A stretch of 64,000 nt of DNA. It comes from Mobilisporobacter senegalensis. Lineage in GTDB: Bacteria > Bacillota > Clostridia > Lachnospirales > Lachnospiraceae. The DNA is taken from NCBI RefSeq assembly GCF_003752155.1, contig NZ_RJVG01000003.1, positions 1-64,000 on the forward strand. Reading direction: 5' to 3'. Below are positions 25,820-35,074 of the stretch, piece after piece. The notes under the pieces are model-generated. The model had not been told where the DNA came from. It searched no databases and worked only from the letters and a program-made list of their open reading frames with translations. Made by a program: the position numbers and the translations under genes. Numbering within the stretch: the stretch's first letter is position 1; each line of letters opens with the position of its first letter.

Positions 25820-27484
25820 ATGAAACGATCAAAGAGAATGGAAGTGCTGGATGGACGTCCTGTAAATAAAGATGGGTTTATCAATGAATGGCCGGAAATG
25901 GGATTTGTTGCAATGAAAAGCCCTTATGATCCTAAGCCTTCTATTAAAGTGGTTGATGGAGTGATTGTTGAATTAGATGGGAAGAAAAGAGATGACTTTG
26001 ATTTTATAGATCAGTTTATAGCTGATTACGCAATTCGAATTGATAGAAGCCTGGATTCAATGGCTTTATCGTCTCTTGATATTGCCAGAAAAATAGTTGA
26101 TATTAATGTATCCAGAAAAGAGATATTAAAAATCGTATCCGGTATTACTCCGGCTAAGATGGTTGAAGTAATCAATTATCTTAATGTTGTCGAGATGATG
26201 ATGGGTATGCAAAAAATGAGAGCAAGAAAGACACCGGCAAACCAGGCACATATCACGAACTTAAAAGATGATCCGGTACAAATTGCAGCCGATGCAGCGG
26301 AAGGGGCTCTTAGAGGGTTCCGTGAAGAAGAAACAACTGTTGGCATTGCAAGATATGCACCGTTTAATGCGATTGCATTGCTGATAGGATCTCAGGCAGG
26401 AAGAAGAGGCGTTCTTACCCAATGTGCCGTAGAAGAAGCTACAGAATTAGAATTAGGAATTCGCGGTTTCACAACTTATGCTGAAACAATGTCAGTGTAT
26501 GGTACAGAAAAAGTATTTGTGGATGGAGATGATACTCCATATTCTAAAGCATTTTTAAATAGTGCATATGCTTCCAGGGGATTAAAAACGAGATTCACAT
26601 CAGGATCCGGTTCGGAAGTTTTAATGGGAAATGCGGAAAAGAAATCCATGCTTTATTTAGAAACCAGATGTCTCTATGTTACAAAAGGCGCTGGTTCACA
26701 AGGAATACAAAATGGTTCTGTCAGTTGTATTGGTGTGACTGCCAGTGTACCTGCCGGTATTAAAGAAGTAATCGGTGAAAATTTAGTAGCGGCCTTACTT
26801 GGTCTTGAATGCGCTTCTTCTAACGATCAAAGTTTCACAAATTCTGATATGAGAAGAACTGCAAGAACAATGCTTCAGTTTATGCCTGGCACGGATTTTA
26901 TCTTCTCCGGATATGCAGGAGAACCTAATTACGACAATTTATTTGCAGGTTCTAACTTTGATGCTGAGGATTTTGATGACTACAATGTATTACAAAGAGA
27001 TATGCAGGTAGATGGCGGCTTAAAACCAGTGAAAGAAGAAGATGTGATTCGGGTCAGATCATTAGCTGGGAAAGCTGTACAGGCAGTATTTAAATATTTA
27101 GGATTGACTGAAATCACAGATGAACAGGTAGAGGCAGTTACATATGCCCATGGAAGTAAAGAAACTTTAAGTCGTGATGTTGTTGCAGATCTAATGGCAG
27201 TAGAAGATATGATGAAGAGAGGAATTACAGGAGTTGACATTGTAAAAGCCCTGGCTGAAACCGGCTTTGAAGAGTTGGCAGAAAGTATCTTAAATATGTT
27301 AAAACAACGTGTGGTAGGTGACTATATGCAGACTTCAGCAATTTTAGATGAAAATTTCAAAGTAAACTCAGGAGTAAATAATCCAAATGATTATATGGGA
27401 CCGGGTACTGGTTATCGTGTGGATGGAGAACGCTGGGAAGAGATTAAGAGAATTCCTCACATTATTGACCCTAATAACTTCTAG
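25820..27484 (+). CDS. pduC: B12-dependent propanediol dehydratase, large subunit
   Basis: A 554-residue subunit that follows Salmonella/Klebsiella PduC closely from end to end: MKRSKRMEVL-RPVNKDGF start, NVVEMMMGMQKMRARKTP, ETTVGIARYAPFNAIALL, SVYGTEKVFVDGDDTP, FTSGSGSEVLMG, CASSNDQ and GERWEEIKRIP end. It holds the active site of the adenosylcobalamin radical dehydratase that turns 1,2-propanediol into propionaldehyde, and may also accept glycerol. It opens the second block; pduD follows with 12 bases between. Catalytic-subunit conservation suggests a working enzyme. Confidence 0.96.
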   Translation: MKRSKRMEVLDGRPVNKDGFINEWPEMGFVAMKSPYDPKPSIKVVDGVIVELDGKKRDDFDFIDQFIADYAIRIDRSLDSMALSSLDIARKIVDINVSRKEILKIVSGITPAKMVEVINYLNVVEMMMGMQKMRARKTPANQAHITNLKDDPVQIAADAAEGALRGFREEETTVGIARYAPFNAIALLIGSQAGRRGVLTQCAVEEATELELGIRGFTTYAETMSVYGTEKVFVDGDDTPYSKAFLNSAYASRGLKTRFTSGSGSEVLMGNAEKKSMLYLETRCLYVTKGAGSQGIQNGSVSCIGVTASVPAGIKEVIGENLVAALLGLECASSNDQSFTNSDMRRTARTMLQFMPGTDFIFSGYAGEPNYDNLFAGSNFDAEDFDDYNVLQRDMQVDGGLKPVKEEDVIRVRSLAGKAVQAVFKYLGLTEITDEQVEAVTYAHGSKETLSRDVVADLMAVEDMMKRGITGVDIVKALAETGFEELAESILNMLKQRVVGDYMQTSAILDENFKVNSGVNNPNDYMGPGTGYRVDGERWEEIKRIPHIIDPNNF

Positions 27485-27496
27485 GAGGTGGCATGC

Positions 27497-28159
27497 ATGG
27501 AGTTAAATCAAGAATTAATTGAACGAATTACAAGGTTGGTTATAGAAAAAATCAATCTGCAGAATGAACAAAGTGAAGCCCATGGCACTCCTTTTACTGG
27601 GAAAACTTCTTATGCAGGATATCCGGTGGCTAAAAAAGGTACAAATCCAAAAGAAGTGGTTGTAGGAGTAGGGCCGGCATTTCAAAGAGAAATTAAGAAA
27701 ACCATTAATGGATTAAGTCTGGATGATGTTTTAAAGAATATTACAGCCGGAATTGAAGAAGAAGGCATGATACCCCGGGTAGTAAAAATATTAAAGACTT
27801 CAGATGTGTGCTTTATGGCATTAGAGGCGGCTAAGATAAGTGGATCAGGTATTGGTATCGGAATCCAGTCCAAAGGAACTACAGTAATCCATCAAAAAGA
27901 TTTATATCCATTATCTAATCTGGAATTGTTTTCACAAGCTCCATTAATGACATTAAAAACCTACCGGGCAATTGGTAAAAATGCAGCAAAATATGTGAAA
28001 GGTGAGAAAGTATCTCCAATTGAAGGAGTAAATGATCCGATGGTTCGTGCCAATTACCAGGTAAAAGCAGCACTTATGCATATTAAAGAAACAGAACTGG
28101 TAGATGTTAGTATACCAATGATTGAATGGAGGTCTGAAAATGAGATATCCTTTAGGTGA
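27497..28159 (+). CDS. pduD: B12-dependent propanediol dehydratase, medium subunit
   Basis: A 220-residue subunit. Residues 1-18 (ELNQELIERITRLVIEKIN) form an amphipathic helix like the encapsulation peptide of PduD, which brings the whole dehydratase into the shell; the core has VVVGVGPAFQREI, VVKILKTSDVCFMA and GIGIQSKGTTVIHQKDL, which contribute to cobalamin binding. The ATG at 27497 has AGGAGG eight bases ahead; the in-frame GTG at 27488 lies inside that site. The end overlaps pduE by 20 bases. Confidence 0.95.
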   Translation: MELNQELIERITRLVIEKINLQNEQSEAHGTPFTGKTSYAGYPVAKKGTNPKEVVVGVGPAFQREIKKTINGLSLDDVLKNITAGIEEEGMIPRVVKILKTSDVCFMALEAAKISGSGIGIGIQSKGTTVIHQKDLYPLSNLELFSQAPLMTLKTYRAIGKNAAKYVKGEKVSPIEGVNDPMVRANYQVKAALMHIKETELVDVSIPMIEWRSENEISFR

Positions 28160-28532
28160 GCATGAAATAAATTCCATAAAATCCAAAACGGGAAAGAAAT
28201 TAAGTGGAATTACATTAGATGAAATAAAAAAAGGAAATGTAACAGCAGATGATATAAAGATTTCAAAAGAAATGCTTTATAATCAGGGACAGGTAGCCAA
28301 GGAAAGTGATAATTCAGAACTTGCTAAAAATTTTGAAAGAGCATCTGAACTTGTGGATGTACCCGATGAAGTAATTTTAGAAATGTACAATAAATTAAGA
28401 CCAAATAGATCAACAAAACTTGAATTAGCCACTATGGCTAAAGATCTTTTAGAGAAATACAAAGCAGTAAATTGTGCCAAATTGGTAATGGAAGCGGCTG
28501 AAATTTATGAGAAAAGGGGAATTCTTCTTTGA
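28140..28532 (+). CDS. pduE: B12-dependent propanediol dehydratase, small subunit
   Basis: A 130-residue subunit with the PduE core LSGITLDEIKKGNVTADDIKIS and the C-terminal PNRSTKLELATMAKDLLEKY and YEKRGILL segments. The N-terminal MRYPLGEHE start resembles the family. ATG at 28140 is supported by TGGAGG eleven bases before; it lies within the end of pduD. It completes the heterohexameric dehydratase. The next gene starts at a TTG sharing bases with its stop (TTGA). Confidence 0.94.
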   Translation: MRYPLGEHEINSIKSKTGKKLSGITLDEIKKGNVTADDIKISKEMLYNQGQVAKESDNSELAKNFERASELVDVPDEVILEMYNKLRPNRSTKLELATMAKDLLEKYKAVNCAKLVMEAAEIYEKRGILL

Positions 28533-30355
28533 AATTAATTGCAGGTGTAGATATTGGTAATTCAACAACAGAAGTTTGTATCGGTGGGATCAAAGAAGAT
28601 GGGCGGATTCGTTATCTGTCCTCTTGCAAAAGAGCAACCACAGGGACAAAAGGAACGCTGGCAAATGTATCAGGAATCAAAGATGCATTAGAAGAGGCTA
28701 TGGGAATCTTAAATAAGTCTGTCAATGAACTTAGTCTGATCCGTATTAACGAAGCGACACCAGTTATAGGTGATACCGCAATGGAAACCATCACGGAGAC
28801 AATTATTACAGAATCTTCTATGATTGGTCATAATCCATCCACTCCAGCTGGTGCAGGTCAGGCAGTTGGTACCATTCTATATATGGAGCATTTAAATCAG
28901 GGAAAGGCAGAGATTCCTTATATTATAGCTGCCGGTAGTGAAACAACTTATGAAGAAATAGCCAGACAGATAAATCAATATAGTAACAGGCTTAATATAG
29001 CAGGATTAATCCTACAGGCAGATGAAGCAGTTTTAGTATGGAATCGTTTAAAGAACAAAATACCGGTAGTGGATGAAGTAAAAAGAATTTATCAAATACC
29101 AGAATTTAAAGTAGCAGCAATTGAAGTTGCACTTGTAGGTCAAAGTATAAGAATGCTTTCCAACCCTTATGGGATAGCAACCTTGTTAAAGTTAAATGGA
29201 GAAGAGACAAAAGCGGTCACTCCAATTGCTAAAAGTTTAATTGGCAAGAGAAGCGCTGTTGTAATAAAGACTCCTCATGGTAATGTGAAAGAAAATATAT
29301 TACCTGCCGGAGAAATATATATTGAATCAGATCAGATCTACTCTGTAAATATTGATTCTGGCGCGGAAAGAATCATGGAAGTATTAGAAAATGCAGGAAC
29401 CATAAAAGATATCAGCGGTCAGGCAGATTCCAATATTGGTAATATGTTAAATAATATTAAAACAGGTATGGGTAAAGTCATAGAAGAAACAGATAGAAAT
29501 ATAAAAATCACTGATATTTTGGCGGTGGATACGCTGGCACCTGTGCCTATTTCCGGATCACTGGCAGGAGAGACCTGTATGGAAAAAGCGGTTGGAATTG
29601 CAGCCATGGTCAAAACCGAACAATTGCCAATGAGGAAAATTGCAGAGGAGCTAAAGAGGCAGTTACATATTTATGTAAAAGTTGCCGGAGTAGAAGCAAT
29701 TATGGCAACCCTTGGAGCAATTACCACTCCCGGAACAACACTGCCTCTGGCGATTCTCGATCTTGGAGGAGGCTCTACAGATGCTGCAATTATTGACAGA
29801 GACGGCAAAGTAAAAGCAACACATCAGGCAGGAGCAGGAGAATTAGTCTCCATGCTTATTCAGACGGAACTTGGATTAACCAGCCGTCACACAGCAGAAC
29901 AGATAAAGAGGTATCCTTTGGCAAAGGTAGAAAGCCTATATCATATGAGACTGGAAAACGGTGGAATGCATTTCTTTGAAGAACCAGTTGAACCGAAATA
30001 TTTTGGGAATGTAGTGCTTTTACATCCGGATGAAATGATTAAGATAGAAGAAGATATACCGTTAGAAAAAATAGCTCTTATTCGAAAAGAAGCCAAGAGA
30101 AAGGTATTTGTCAAAAATGCAGTAAGAGCATTATTAAAAATAGCCCCAGATCATAATTTAAGAAGTATATCTAATATTGTTTTAGTTGGTGGGTCTGCAG
30201 AGGATTTTGAAATACCTGAAATGTTAATGGAAGAATTTGCGAACTACAAGATAGTTTGCGGGCGTGGAAATATCAGGGGAACAGAAGGTCCAAGAAATGC
30301 AGTAGCCACAGGACTTGTTCTATCATATGCAGGTGGAAGCCATGGGAATGAATAA
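28529..30355 (+). CDS. pduG: Diol dehydratase reactivase, large subunit
   Basis: A 608-residue protein of the DdrA/PduG family: actin-like ATPase start LIAGVDIGNSTTEVCIGG, middle swivelling region, DTLAPVPISGSLAGETCMEKA, GAITTPGTTLPLAILDLGGGSTDAAIID phosphate-binding block and SNIVLVGGSAEDFEIP. With PduH it uses ATP to expel damaged cobalamin from the dehydratase. Start is TTG, overlapping the pduE stop by four bases, with AAGGGGA upstream. Its presence indicates the B12 enzyme is maintained in use. Confidence 0.95.
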   Translation: MKLIAGVDIGNSTTEVCIGGIKEDGRIRYLSSCKRATTGTKGTLANVSGIKDALEEAMGILNKSVNELSLIRINEATPVIGDTAMETITETIITESSMIGHNPSTPAGAGQAVGTILYMEHLNQGKAEIPYIIAAGSETTYEEIARQINQYSNRLNIAGLILQADEAVLVWNRLKNKIPVVDEVKRIYQIPEFKVAAIEVALVGQSIRMLSNPYGIATLLKLNGEETKAVTPIAKSLIGKRSAVVIKTPHGNVKENILPAGEIYIESDQIYSVNIDSGAERIMEVLENAGTIKDISGQADSNIGNMLNNIKTGMGKVIEETDRNIKITDILAVDTLAPVPISGSLAGETCMEKAVGIAAMVKTEQLPMRKIAEELKRQLHIYVKVAGVEAIMATLGAITTPGTTLPLAILDLGGGSTDAAIIDRDGKVKATHQAGAGELVSMLIQTELGLTSRHTAEQIKRYPLAKVESLYHMRLENGGMHFFEEPVEPKYFGNVVLLHPDEMIKIEEDIPLEKIALIRKEAKRKVFVKNAVRALLKIAPDHNLRSISNIVLVGGSAEDFEIPEMLMEEFANYKIVCGRGNIRGTEGPRNAVATGLVLSYAGGSHGNE

Positions 30356-30674
30356 ACCATCAATACTAATTTATATAAATGAAGCCGATCCAGATATTTT
30401 AAATGAGGTCTGTGCAGGCATTGAAGAAGAAGGAATTCCATATGAGATTTTTTCTAAAGAAGAAATGGATTTAGAATATTTATCTTTCAATAGTGCCAAT
30501 GATTCTATCTTAGGAGCCGGTATAGGTATATTTGGAGGGAAAGTTGCATTGTCCCTGCGTTCTCTTCCAAGGGGAACTTATATCTATTATTTAGAAAATC
30601 CTACAGATAGTGAGAGCAGAAACATAGGTGCAAATGGAGCAAGGGCAGTAAAGAGAATGCCATTTAAAGATTAA
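30342..30674 (+). CDS. pduH: Diol dehydratase reactivase, small subunit
   Basis: A 110-residue protein matching PduH/DdrB: an early ILIYINEADPDILNEVCAGIEEEGIPYEI strand-helix, GAGIGIFGGKVALSL and the RNIGANGARAVKRMPFKD end (RN-G-NAARLVK-IPF in homologues). It swaps with the dehydratase medium subunit during reactivation. The ATG at 30342 follows AGGTGGA; 30348 is an alternative start, and an earlier frame start at 30315 lacks a ribosome site and lies in pduG. It overlaps pduG by 14 bases. Confidence 0.9.
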   Translation: MGMNKPSILIYINEADPDILNEVCAGIEEEGIPYEIFSKEEMDLEYLSFNSANDSILGAGIGIFGGKVALSLRSLPRGTYIYYLENPTDSESRNIGANGARAVKRMPFKD

Positions 30675-30698
30675 TTTGAACTAAGAAGGAATGATAAT

Positions 30699-31715
30699 AT
30701 GAGCATATATACAAAAACTGGTGATAATGGTTCTACAAAATTAATGAAATTGCAGAATGTTTCTAAATCCGATGAAAGAATCCAGCTTCTTGGAAACATT
30801 GATGAATTGACGAGTAATCTTGGATTGATCAAAGCATCCAGTGATAATGCAGATATAAAAAATGAGATAGAAAGAATACAGAAAAATCTTATGACAATTA
30901 TGGCTTGTATTGCTGATCAATTCAACCAGCAACACAAGATGAACGAAGCAGAAGTAATTCACTTAGAGGAAGAAATCAATCGTATGGAATCTTCTTTTTC
31001 CAGAAAGAACGAATTTATTCTGCCGGGACAAACAAAGGAATCGGCTCAGATAGATATTGCAAGAACAGTTGCAAGAAGAGCGGAAAGATGGCTGGCTGTT
31101 GTTGACCGTAAGTTTAATGCAGACTCAGGGGCTAAAAAATATATGAATCGACTGGCTGATTATCTATATATGCTGGCAAGGTATACTGACTTTATGCTGA
31201 GTAAAAAGAGTGATAAAGAAACAACATTTTCAACAAGCATACAGAGGGATAGGACAGATGATGAGATCATATCGGCTGTACTACAGAAGTTAGGATTAGG
31301 AAATAAAAATATGACCTTATCCAGTGCAAAAAAATTAATTGAAAAGGTTGAAGAACGTGCAAAAGAGGTTGGCTTAAATGCGGTTATTGCTGTATGTGGA
31401 CCTGATGGTAATCCAATCGCTGTCCATGTAATGGATGGTGCATATCTGGCAAGTTTTGATATTGCAATGAAGAAAGCCTATACCAGTGTGGCTGTGAAAA
31501 TGTCAACGAAAAGATTAGGAGAATTAGCAAAACCAGGAGAAACGTTCTATGGAATTGATAAGGCAGATAATGGACGGATGATAATCTTTGGCGGTGGAGT
31601 GCCATTAATGGCAGGAGATATGATGATAGGCGGTCTTGGAGTCAGTGGAGGAACATCGGAAGAAGATTCCCATTTAGCAGACTATGGACTTGAAGTACTG
31701 GACAAAGTATTATAA
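30699..31715 (+). CDS. pduO: ATP:cob(I)alamin adenosyltransferase PduO (two-domain)
   Basis: A 338-residue protein. The N-terminal PduO-type adenosyltransferase domain (about 1-165) has the ATP loop YTKTGDNGSTKL, the helix IARTVARRAERWL and the NRLADYLYMLARY end. The C-terminal part (about 195-338) is an HbpS/DUF336 domain (NAVIAVCGPDGNPIAVHVMDGAYLASFDIA, FGGGVPLM, GLGVSGGTSEEDSHLADYG) similar to the protein at 16581. It makes adenosylcobalamin for PduCDE. Its stop overlaps an upstream in-frame ATG of the glycyl radical gene (TAATG). Confidence 0.93.
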   Translation: MSIYTKTGDNGSTKLMKLQNVSKSDERIQLLGNIDELTSNLGLIKASSDNADIKNEIERIQKNLMTIMACIADQFNQQHKMNEAEVIHLEEEINRMESSFSRKNEFILPGQTKESAQIDIARTVARRAERWLAVVDRKFNADSGAKKYMNRLADYLYMLARYTDFMLSKKSDKETTFSTSIQRDRTDDEIISAVLQKLGLGNKNMTLSSAKKLIEKVEERAKEVGLNAVIAVCGPDGNPIAVHVMDGAYLASFDIAMKKAYTSVAVKMSTKRLGELAKPGETFYGIDKADNGRMIIFGGGVPLMAGDMMIGGLGVSGGTSEEDSHLADYGLEVLDKVL

Positions 31716-31729
31716 TGGAGGCGATCAGG

Positions 31730-34252
31730 ATGGAACATAATGATATTGAAATTAAGAAAAGCTTACGAATAAATAAATTAATAGAAGATTTATATGCTAA
31801 TATGCCTGAAATTGAGGCAGATAGAGCCTATTTATTAACAGAGAGCTATAGACAAACGGAAGATGAACCAATCATCATGCGTCGCGCAAGAGCCTTTGAA
31901 CATATTTTGAATAATATTCCAATCACTATTCGTGATCAAGAATTAATTGTGGGAAGTGCAACTATATCACCCAGAGGATGCCAGGTCTTTCCTGAGTTTT
32001 CATATTCCTGGTTAGAGGGTGAATTTGACACAATAGCGACCAGAAGTTCTGATCCATTCTACATCTCAGAAGATACAAAGAATATATTAAAAGATGTTTT
32101 TAAATATTGGAAAGGAAGAACAACAAGTGAACTGGCAACGACATATATGGCGCCAGAGACTAAAATGGCAATGGAACATAATATATTTACACCAGGAAAC
32201 TATTTTTATAATGGAGTAGGTCATGTTACCGTTTGCTATGAAAAAATTCTAAAGATCGGTTTCGAAGGAATTATAAATGAAGTAAAAAAAGCTTTATCAA
32301 AATTAAAGGTATCGGATATGGATTATGTAAAAAGAAATGAATTTTTACAATCCGTATTAATTAGCTGCCAGGCAGCAATTGATTATGCAAACCGCTATGC
32401 CAAATTAGCAGTGGAAGAAGCAAAAAAATGCAATGATAAAACGAGAAAAGAAGAACTTATGTTAATAGCACATAACTGCAGCAGAGTACCGGCTCAGGGT
32501 GCGGCTACCTTTTATGAAGCATGTCAGTCTTTCTGGTTCGTTCAGATGTTATTGCAAGTGGAATCCAGTGGTCACTCTATTTCACCTGGACGTTTTGATC
32601 AATATATGTTTCCATATTATGAGGCCGATATAAAATCAGGGAAGATTACAAAAGAGTTTGCAATAGAGCTTATGGATTGTATCTGGGTAAAATTAAATGA
32701 TTTAAACAAAGCACGTGATGCTGCTTCGGCAGAAGGTTTTGCAGGATACAGCCTGTTCCAGAATCTCATTGCCGGTGGTCAGAATAAAGACGGTGTAGAT
32801 GTTACTAACGAATTATCTTATATGTGTATTGAAGCATCCATGCATGTTATGCTTCCTCAACCGTCCTTATCTGTACGTGTATGGAATGGCACACCTCATG
32901 AATTCCTGATAAAGGCAGCAAAATTAACACGCACAGGAATTGGTCTGCCTGCATATTACAATGATGAGGTCATCATACCTGGATTAGTAAATCGTGGATT
33001 AACCTTGGCAGATGCCAGAGAATATAACATTATTGGATGTGTGGAGCCCCAAAAGGCCGGTAAAACAGAAGGATGGCATGACGCAGCTTTCTTTAACATG
33101 CTAAGACCTTTAGAGCTTGTATTTAGTAATGGAATAGATCAGGGAAAACAAATAAGTATTGAAACCGGTGATGTTGAGAAAATGACTTCCTTTGAAGAAT
33201 TCTTTGAAGCATATCAAAAGCAAATGAACTATATGATCGGTCTCATGGTAAATGCGGATAATGCCATTGATGTAGCTCATGGAGAAAGATGCCCGCTGCC
33301 ATTTTTATCAAGTATGATCGAAGACTGTATCGGACGTGGTAAAAGTGTGCAGGAAGGTGGTGCAGTCTATAATTTTACCGGGCCTCAGGGATTTGGAATC
33401 GCCAACATGACAGATTCTTTATATGCAATTAAGAAATTAGTATTTGAAGACAGAAAAGTAACTTTGGCAGAATTTAAACACGCTTTGGAAGTGAATTTTG
33501 GAAAAGGTATTGATTCTGCTGCAGCAGAAGAAATTACGAAGGAAGTTGCCAGCAATCTATTAAAGCAGGGAAAACAGGTTACAGAACAAGAAATCAGAGA
33601 TATCTATACTTCCGTATTATCAGGCGGTATTAGTAAGGAAGAACAGGAAAGATTGAATTATATATTAGACTTAATATCTGAGCTTCCTAAGTATGGTAAT
33701 GATGTTACTGAGGTGGATATGTTTGCCCGTGAAGTTGCATATACCTATTCCAAACCTTTAGAAACTTTTAGAAATCCCCGTGGAGGACAGTATCAGGCAG
33801 GATTATATCCAGTATCTGCCAATGTACCTTTAGGAGCACAGACTGGAGCTACACCGGATGGAAGATTTGCCTTTACTCCAATCGCAGATGGTGTTTCTCC
33901 TGCATCAGGAAGGGATACGAATGGACCGACTGCAGCAGCTAATTCAGTAGCAAAATTAGATCATTATATTGCATCCAATGGAACTTTATTCAATCAGAAA
34001 TTCCATCCATCTGCATTAAGCGGCGTAAGAGGGCTTGAGAACTTCATATCATTGATACGTGCTTTCTTTGATCAAAAAGGAAGTCATATGCAGTTCAATG
34101 TAGTTAGCAGGGATACTTTAATAGATGCTCAGAATCATCCAGAGAATTACAAAAATCTAGTAGTTCGCGTTGCAGGATATAGTGCTTTATTTACCTCTCT
34201 TTCAAGATCATTACAAGATGACATTATCGCTAGAACGGAGCAGGGATTCTAA
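31730..34252 (+). CDS. Glycyl radical 1,2-diol (propanediol/glycerol) dehydratase
   Basis: An 840-residue glycyl radical enzyme very close in pattern to Clostridium butyricum B12-independent glycerol dehydratase. Active-site residues are all present: His165 (GVGHVT), His282-Ser283 (SGHSISPGRFDQY), thiyl Cys437 and Glu439 (GCVEPQ), Asp451 (EGWHD), and glycyl Gly816 (VRVAGYSA). It lacks the motifs of choline lyase or pyruvate formate-lyase. About 49 extra residues (about 591-635) relative to the C. butyricum enzyme hold two amphipathic helices, possibly an internal encapsulation signal. ATG at 31730 has GGAGG eight bases ahead. It is directly downstream of the B12 dehydratase genes, a striking redundancy. 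Confidence 0.93.
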   Translation: MEHNDIEIKKSLRINKLIEDLYANMPEIEADRAYLLTESYRQTEDEPIIMRRARAFEHILNNIPITIRDQELIVGSATISPRGCQVFPEFSYSWLEGEFDTIATRSSDPFYISEDTKNILKDVFKYWKGRTTSELATTYMAPETKMAMEHNIFTPGNYFYNGVGHVTVCYEKILKIGFEGIINEVKKALSKLKVSDMDYVKRNEFLQSVLISCQAAIDYANRYAKLAVEEAKKCNDKTRKEELMLIAHNCSRVPAQGAATFYEACQSFWFVQMLLQVESSGHSISPGRFDQYMFPYYEADIKSGKITKEFAIELMDCIWVKLNDLNKARDAASAEGFAGYSLFQNLIAGGQNKDGVDVTNELSYMCIEASMHVMLPQPSLSVRVWNGTPHEFLIKAAKLTRTGIGLPAYYNDEVIIPGLVNRGLTLADAREYNIIGCVEPQKAGKTEGWHDAAFFNMLRPLELVFSNGIDQGKQISIETGDVEKMTSFEEFFEAYQKQMNYMIGLMVNADNAIDVAHGERCPLPFLSSMIEDCIGRGKSVQEGGAVYNFTGPQGFGIANMTDSLYAIKKLVFEDRKVTLAEFKHALEVNFGKGIDSAAAEEITKEVASNLLKQGKQVTEQEIRDIYTSVLSGGISKEEQERLNYILDLISELPKYGNDVTEVDMFAREVAYTYSKPLETFRNPRGGQYQAGLYPVSANVPLGAQTGATPDGRFAFTPIADGVSPASGRDTNGPTAAANSVAKLDHYIASNGTLFNQKFHPSALSGVRGLENFISLIRAFFDQKGSHMQFNVVSRDTLIDAQNHPENYKNLVVRVAGYSALFTSLSRSLQDDIIARTEQGF

Positions 34253-34267
34253 TTGGAGGAGATTATT

Positions 34268-35059
34268 GTGGAAAAAGATTTTACACAGGTAAAAGGTAGA
34301 ATATTTGATATACAGAAATATTCCATTCACGATGGCCCGGGGATACGAACCATAATATTTTTAAAAGGTTGTGTCCTTCGCTGTAAATGGTGCTGTAATC
34401 CAGAATCTCAGGAATATGAGATTCAAACAATGGAAGTTCAGGGAAAACAAAAAATTATAGGAAGAGATGTTACTGTTGAAGAAGTCATGAAAGAAATTAT
34501 GAAAGACATGCCTTACTACAGAAGATCCGGCGGCGGTGTTACCCTATCTGGCGGTGAAGCCTTATGTCAGCCAGAATTTGCAGTGGCTTTATTAAAGACC
34601 TGTCAGGAATATGGGATTCATACTGCCATAGAAAGCACTGGTATGGCTGACTTTCACGTGATTGATCAGTACTTGCCATATCTGGATTTATATCTAATGG
34701 ATATTAAGCATATAAACAGCAAAAAACACGAAGAATATACAAGCAGACCAAATCAGTTAATCTTAGAGAATGCAAGGAAAATTGCAGAATCCGGTACAAA
34801 TTTAATTATCAGGGTTCCTGTGATTCCAACCTTTAATCATAGGGCAGAAGAGATCAATGATATTGCAAATTATGCAAAGACATTACCGGGAGTAAAAGAA
34901 CTGCACTTACTCCCATATCACAGATTAGGACAGGATAAATATGAAGGACTTGGCAGAGAGTATGAATTATCCCATATCGAACCCCTAAGTAACGAGTATA
35001 TGGAAGAATTATCAAAAGTAGTTAGATCATCAGGATTACAATGCCAGATCGGTGGCTGA
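34268..35059 (+). CDS. Glycyl radical enzyme activating enzyme
   Basis: A 263-residue radical SAM protein: IFDIQKYSIHDGPGIRT start, cluster motif Cys-x3-Cys-x2-Cys in GCVLRCKWCCNPES, SAM-binding LSGGEALCQPE, and LYLMDIKHINSKKHEEYT. It would use SAM to abstract hydrogen from the glycine of the dehydratase encoded just before. Between NPES and the SGG motif there is no CX2CX2C ferredoxin-like insert, so it lacks the two auxiliary iron-sulfur clusters of C. butyricum DhaB2 or CutD; it is correspondingly shorter. GTG at 34268 is chosen since GGAGGAG stands about eight bases ahead of it; the upstream TTG at 34253 overlaps that site. Confidence 0.9.
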   Translation: MEKDFTQVKGRIFDIQKYSIHDGPGIRTIIFLKGCVLRCKWCCNPESQEYEIQTMEVQGKQKIIGRDVTVEEVMKEIMKDMPYYRRSGGGVTLSGGEALCQPEFAVALLKTCQEYGIHTAIESTGMADFHVIDQYLPYLDLYLMDIKHINSKKHEEYTSRPNQLILENARKIAESGTNLIIRVPVIPTFNHRAEEINDIANYAKTLPGVKELHLLPYHRLGQDKYEGLGREYELSHIEPLSNEYMEELSKVVRSSGLQCQIGG

Positions 35060-35074
35060 TTAAGGAGTGATAAA

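Noticed and set aside
31715-31729. Upstream ATG of the glycyl radical dehydratase
   Set aside because: The ribosome site GGAGG for the ATG at 31730 lies within these codons, so the later start is preferred.
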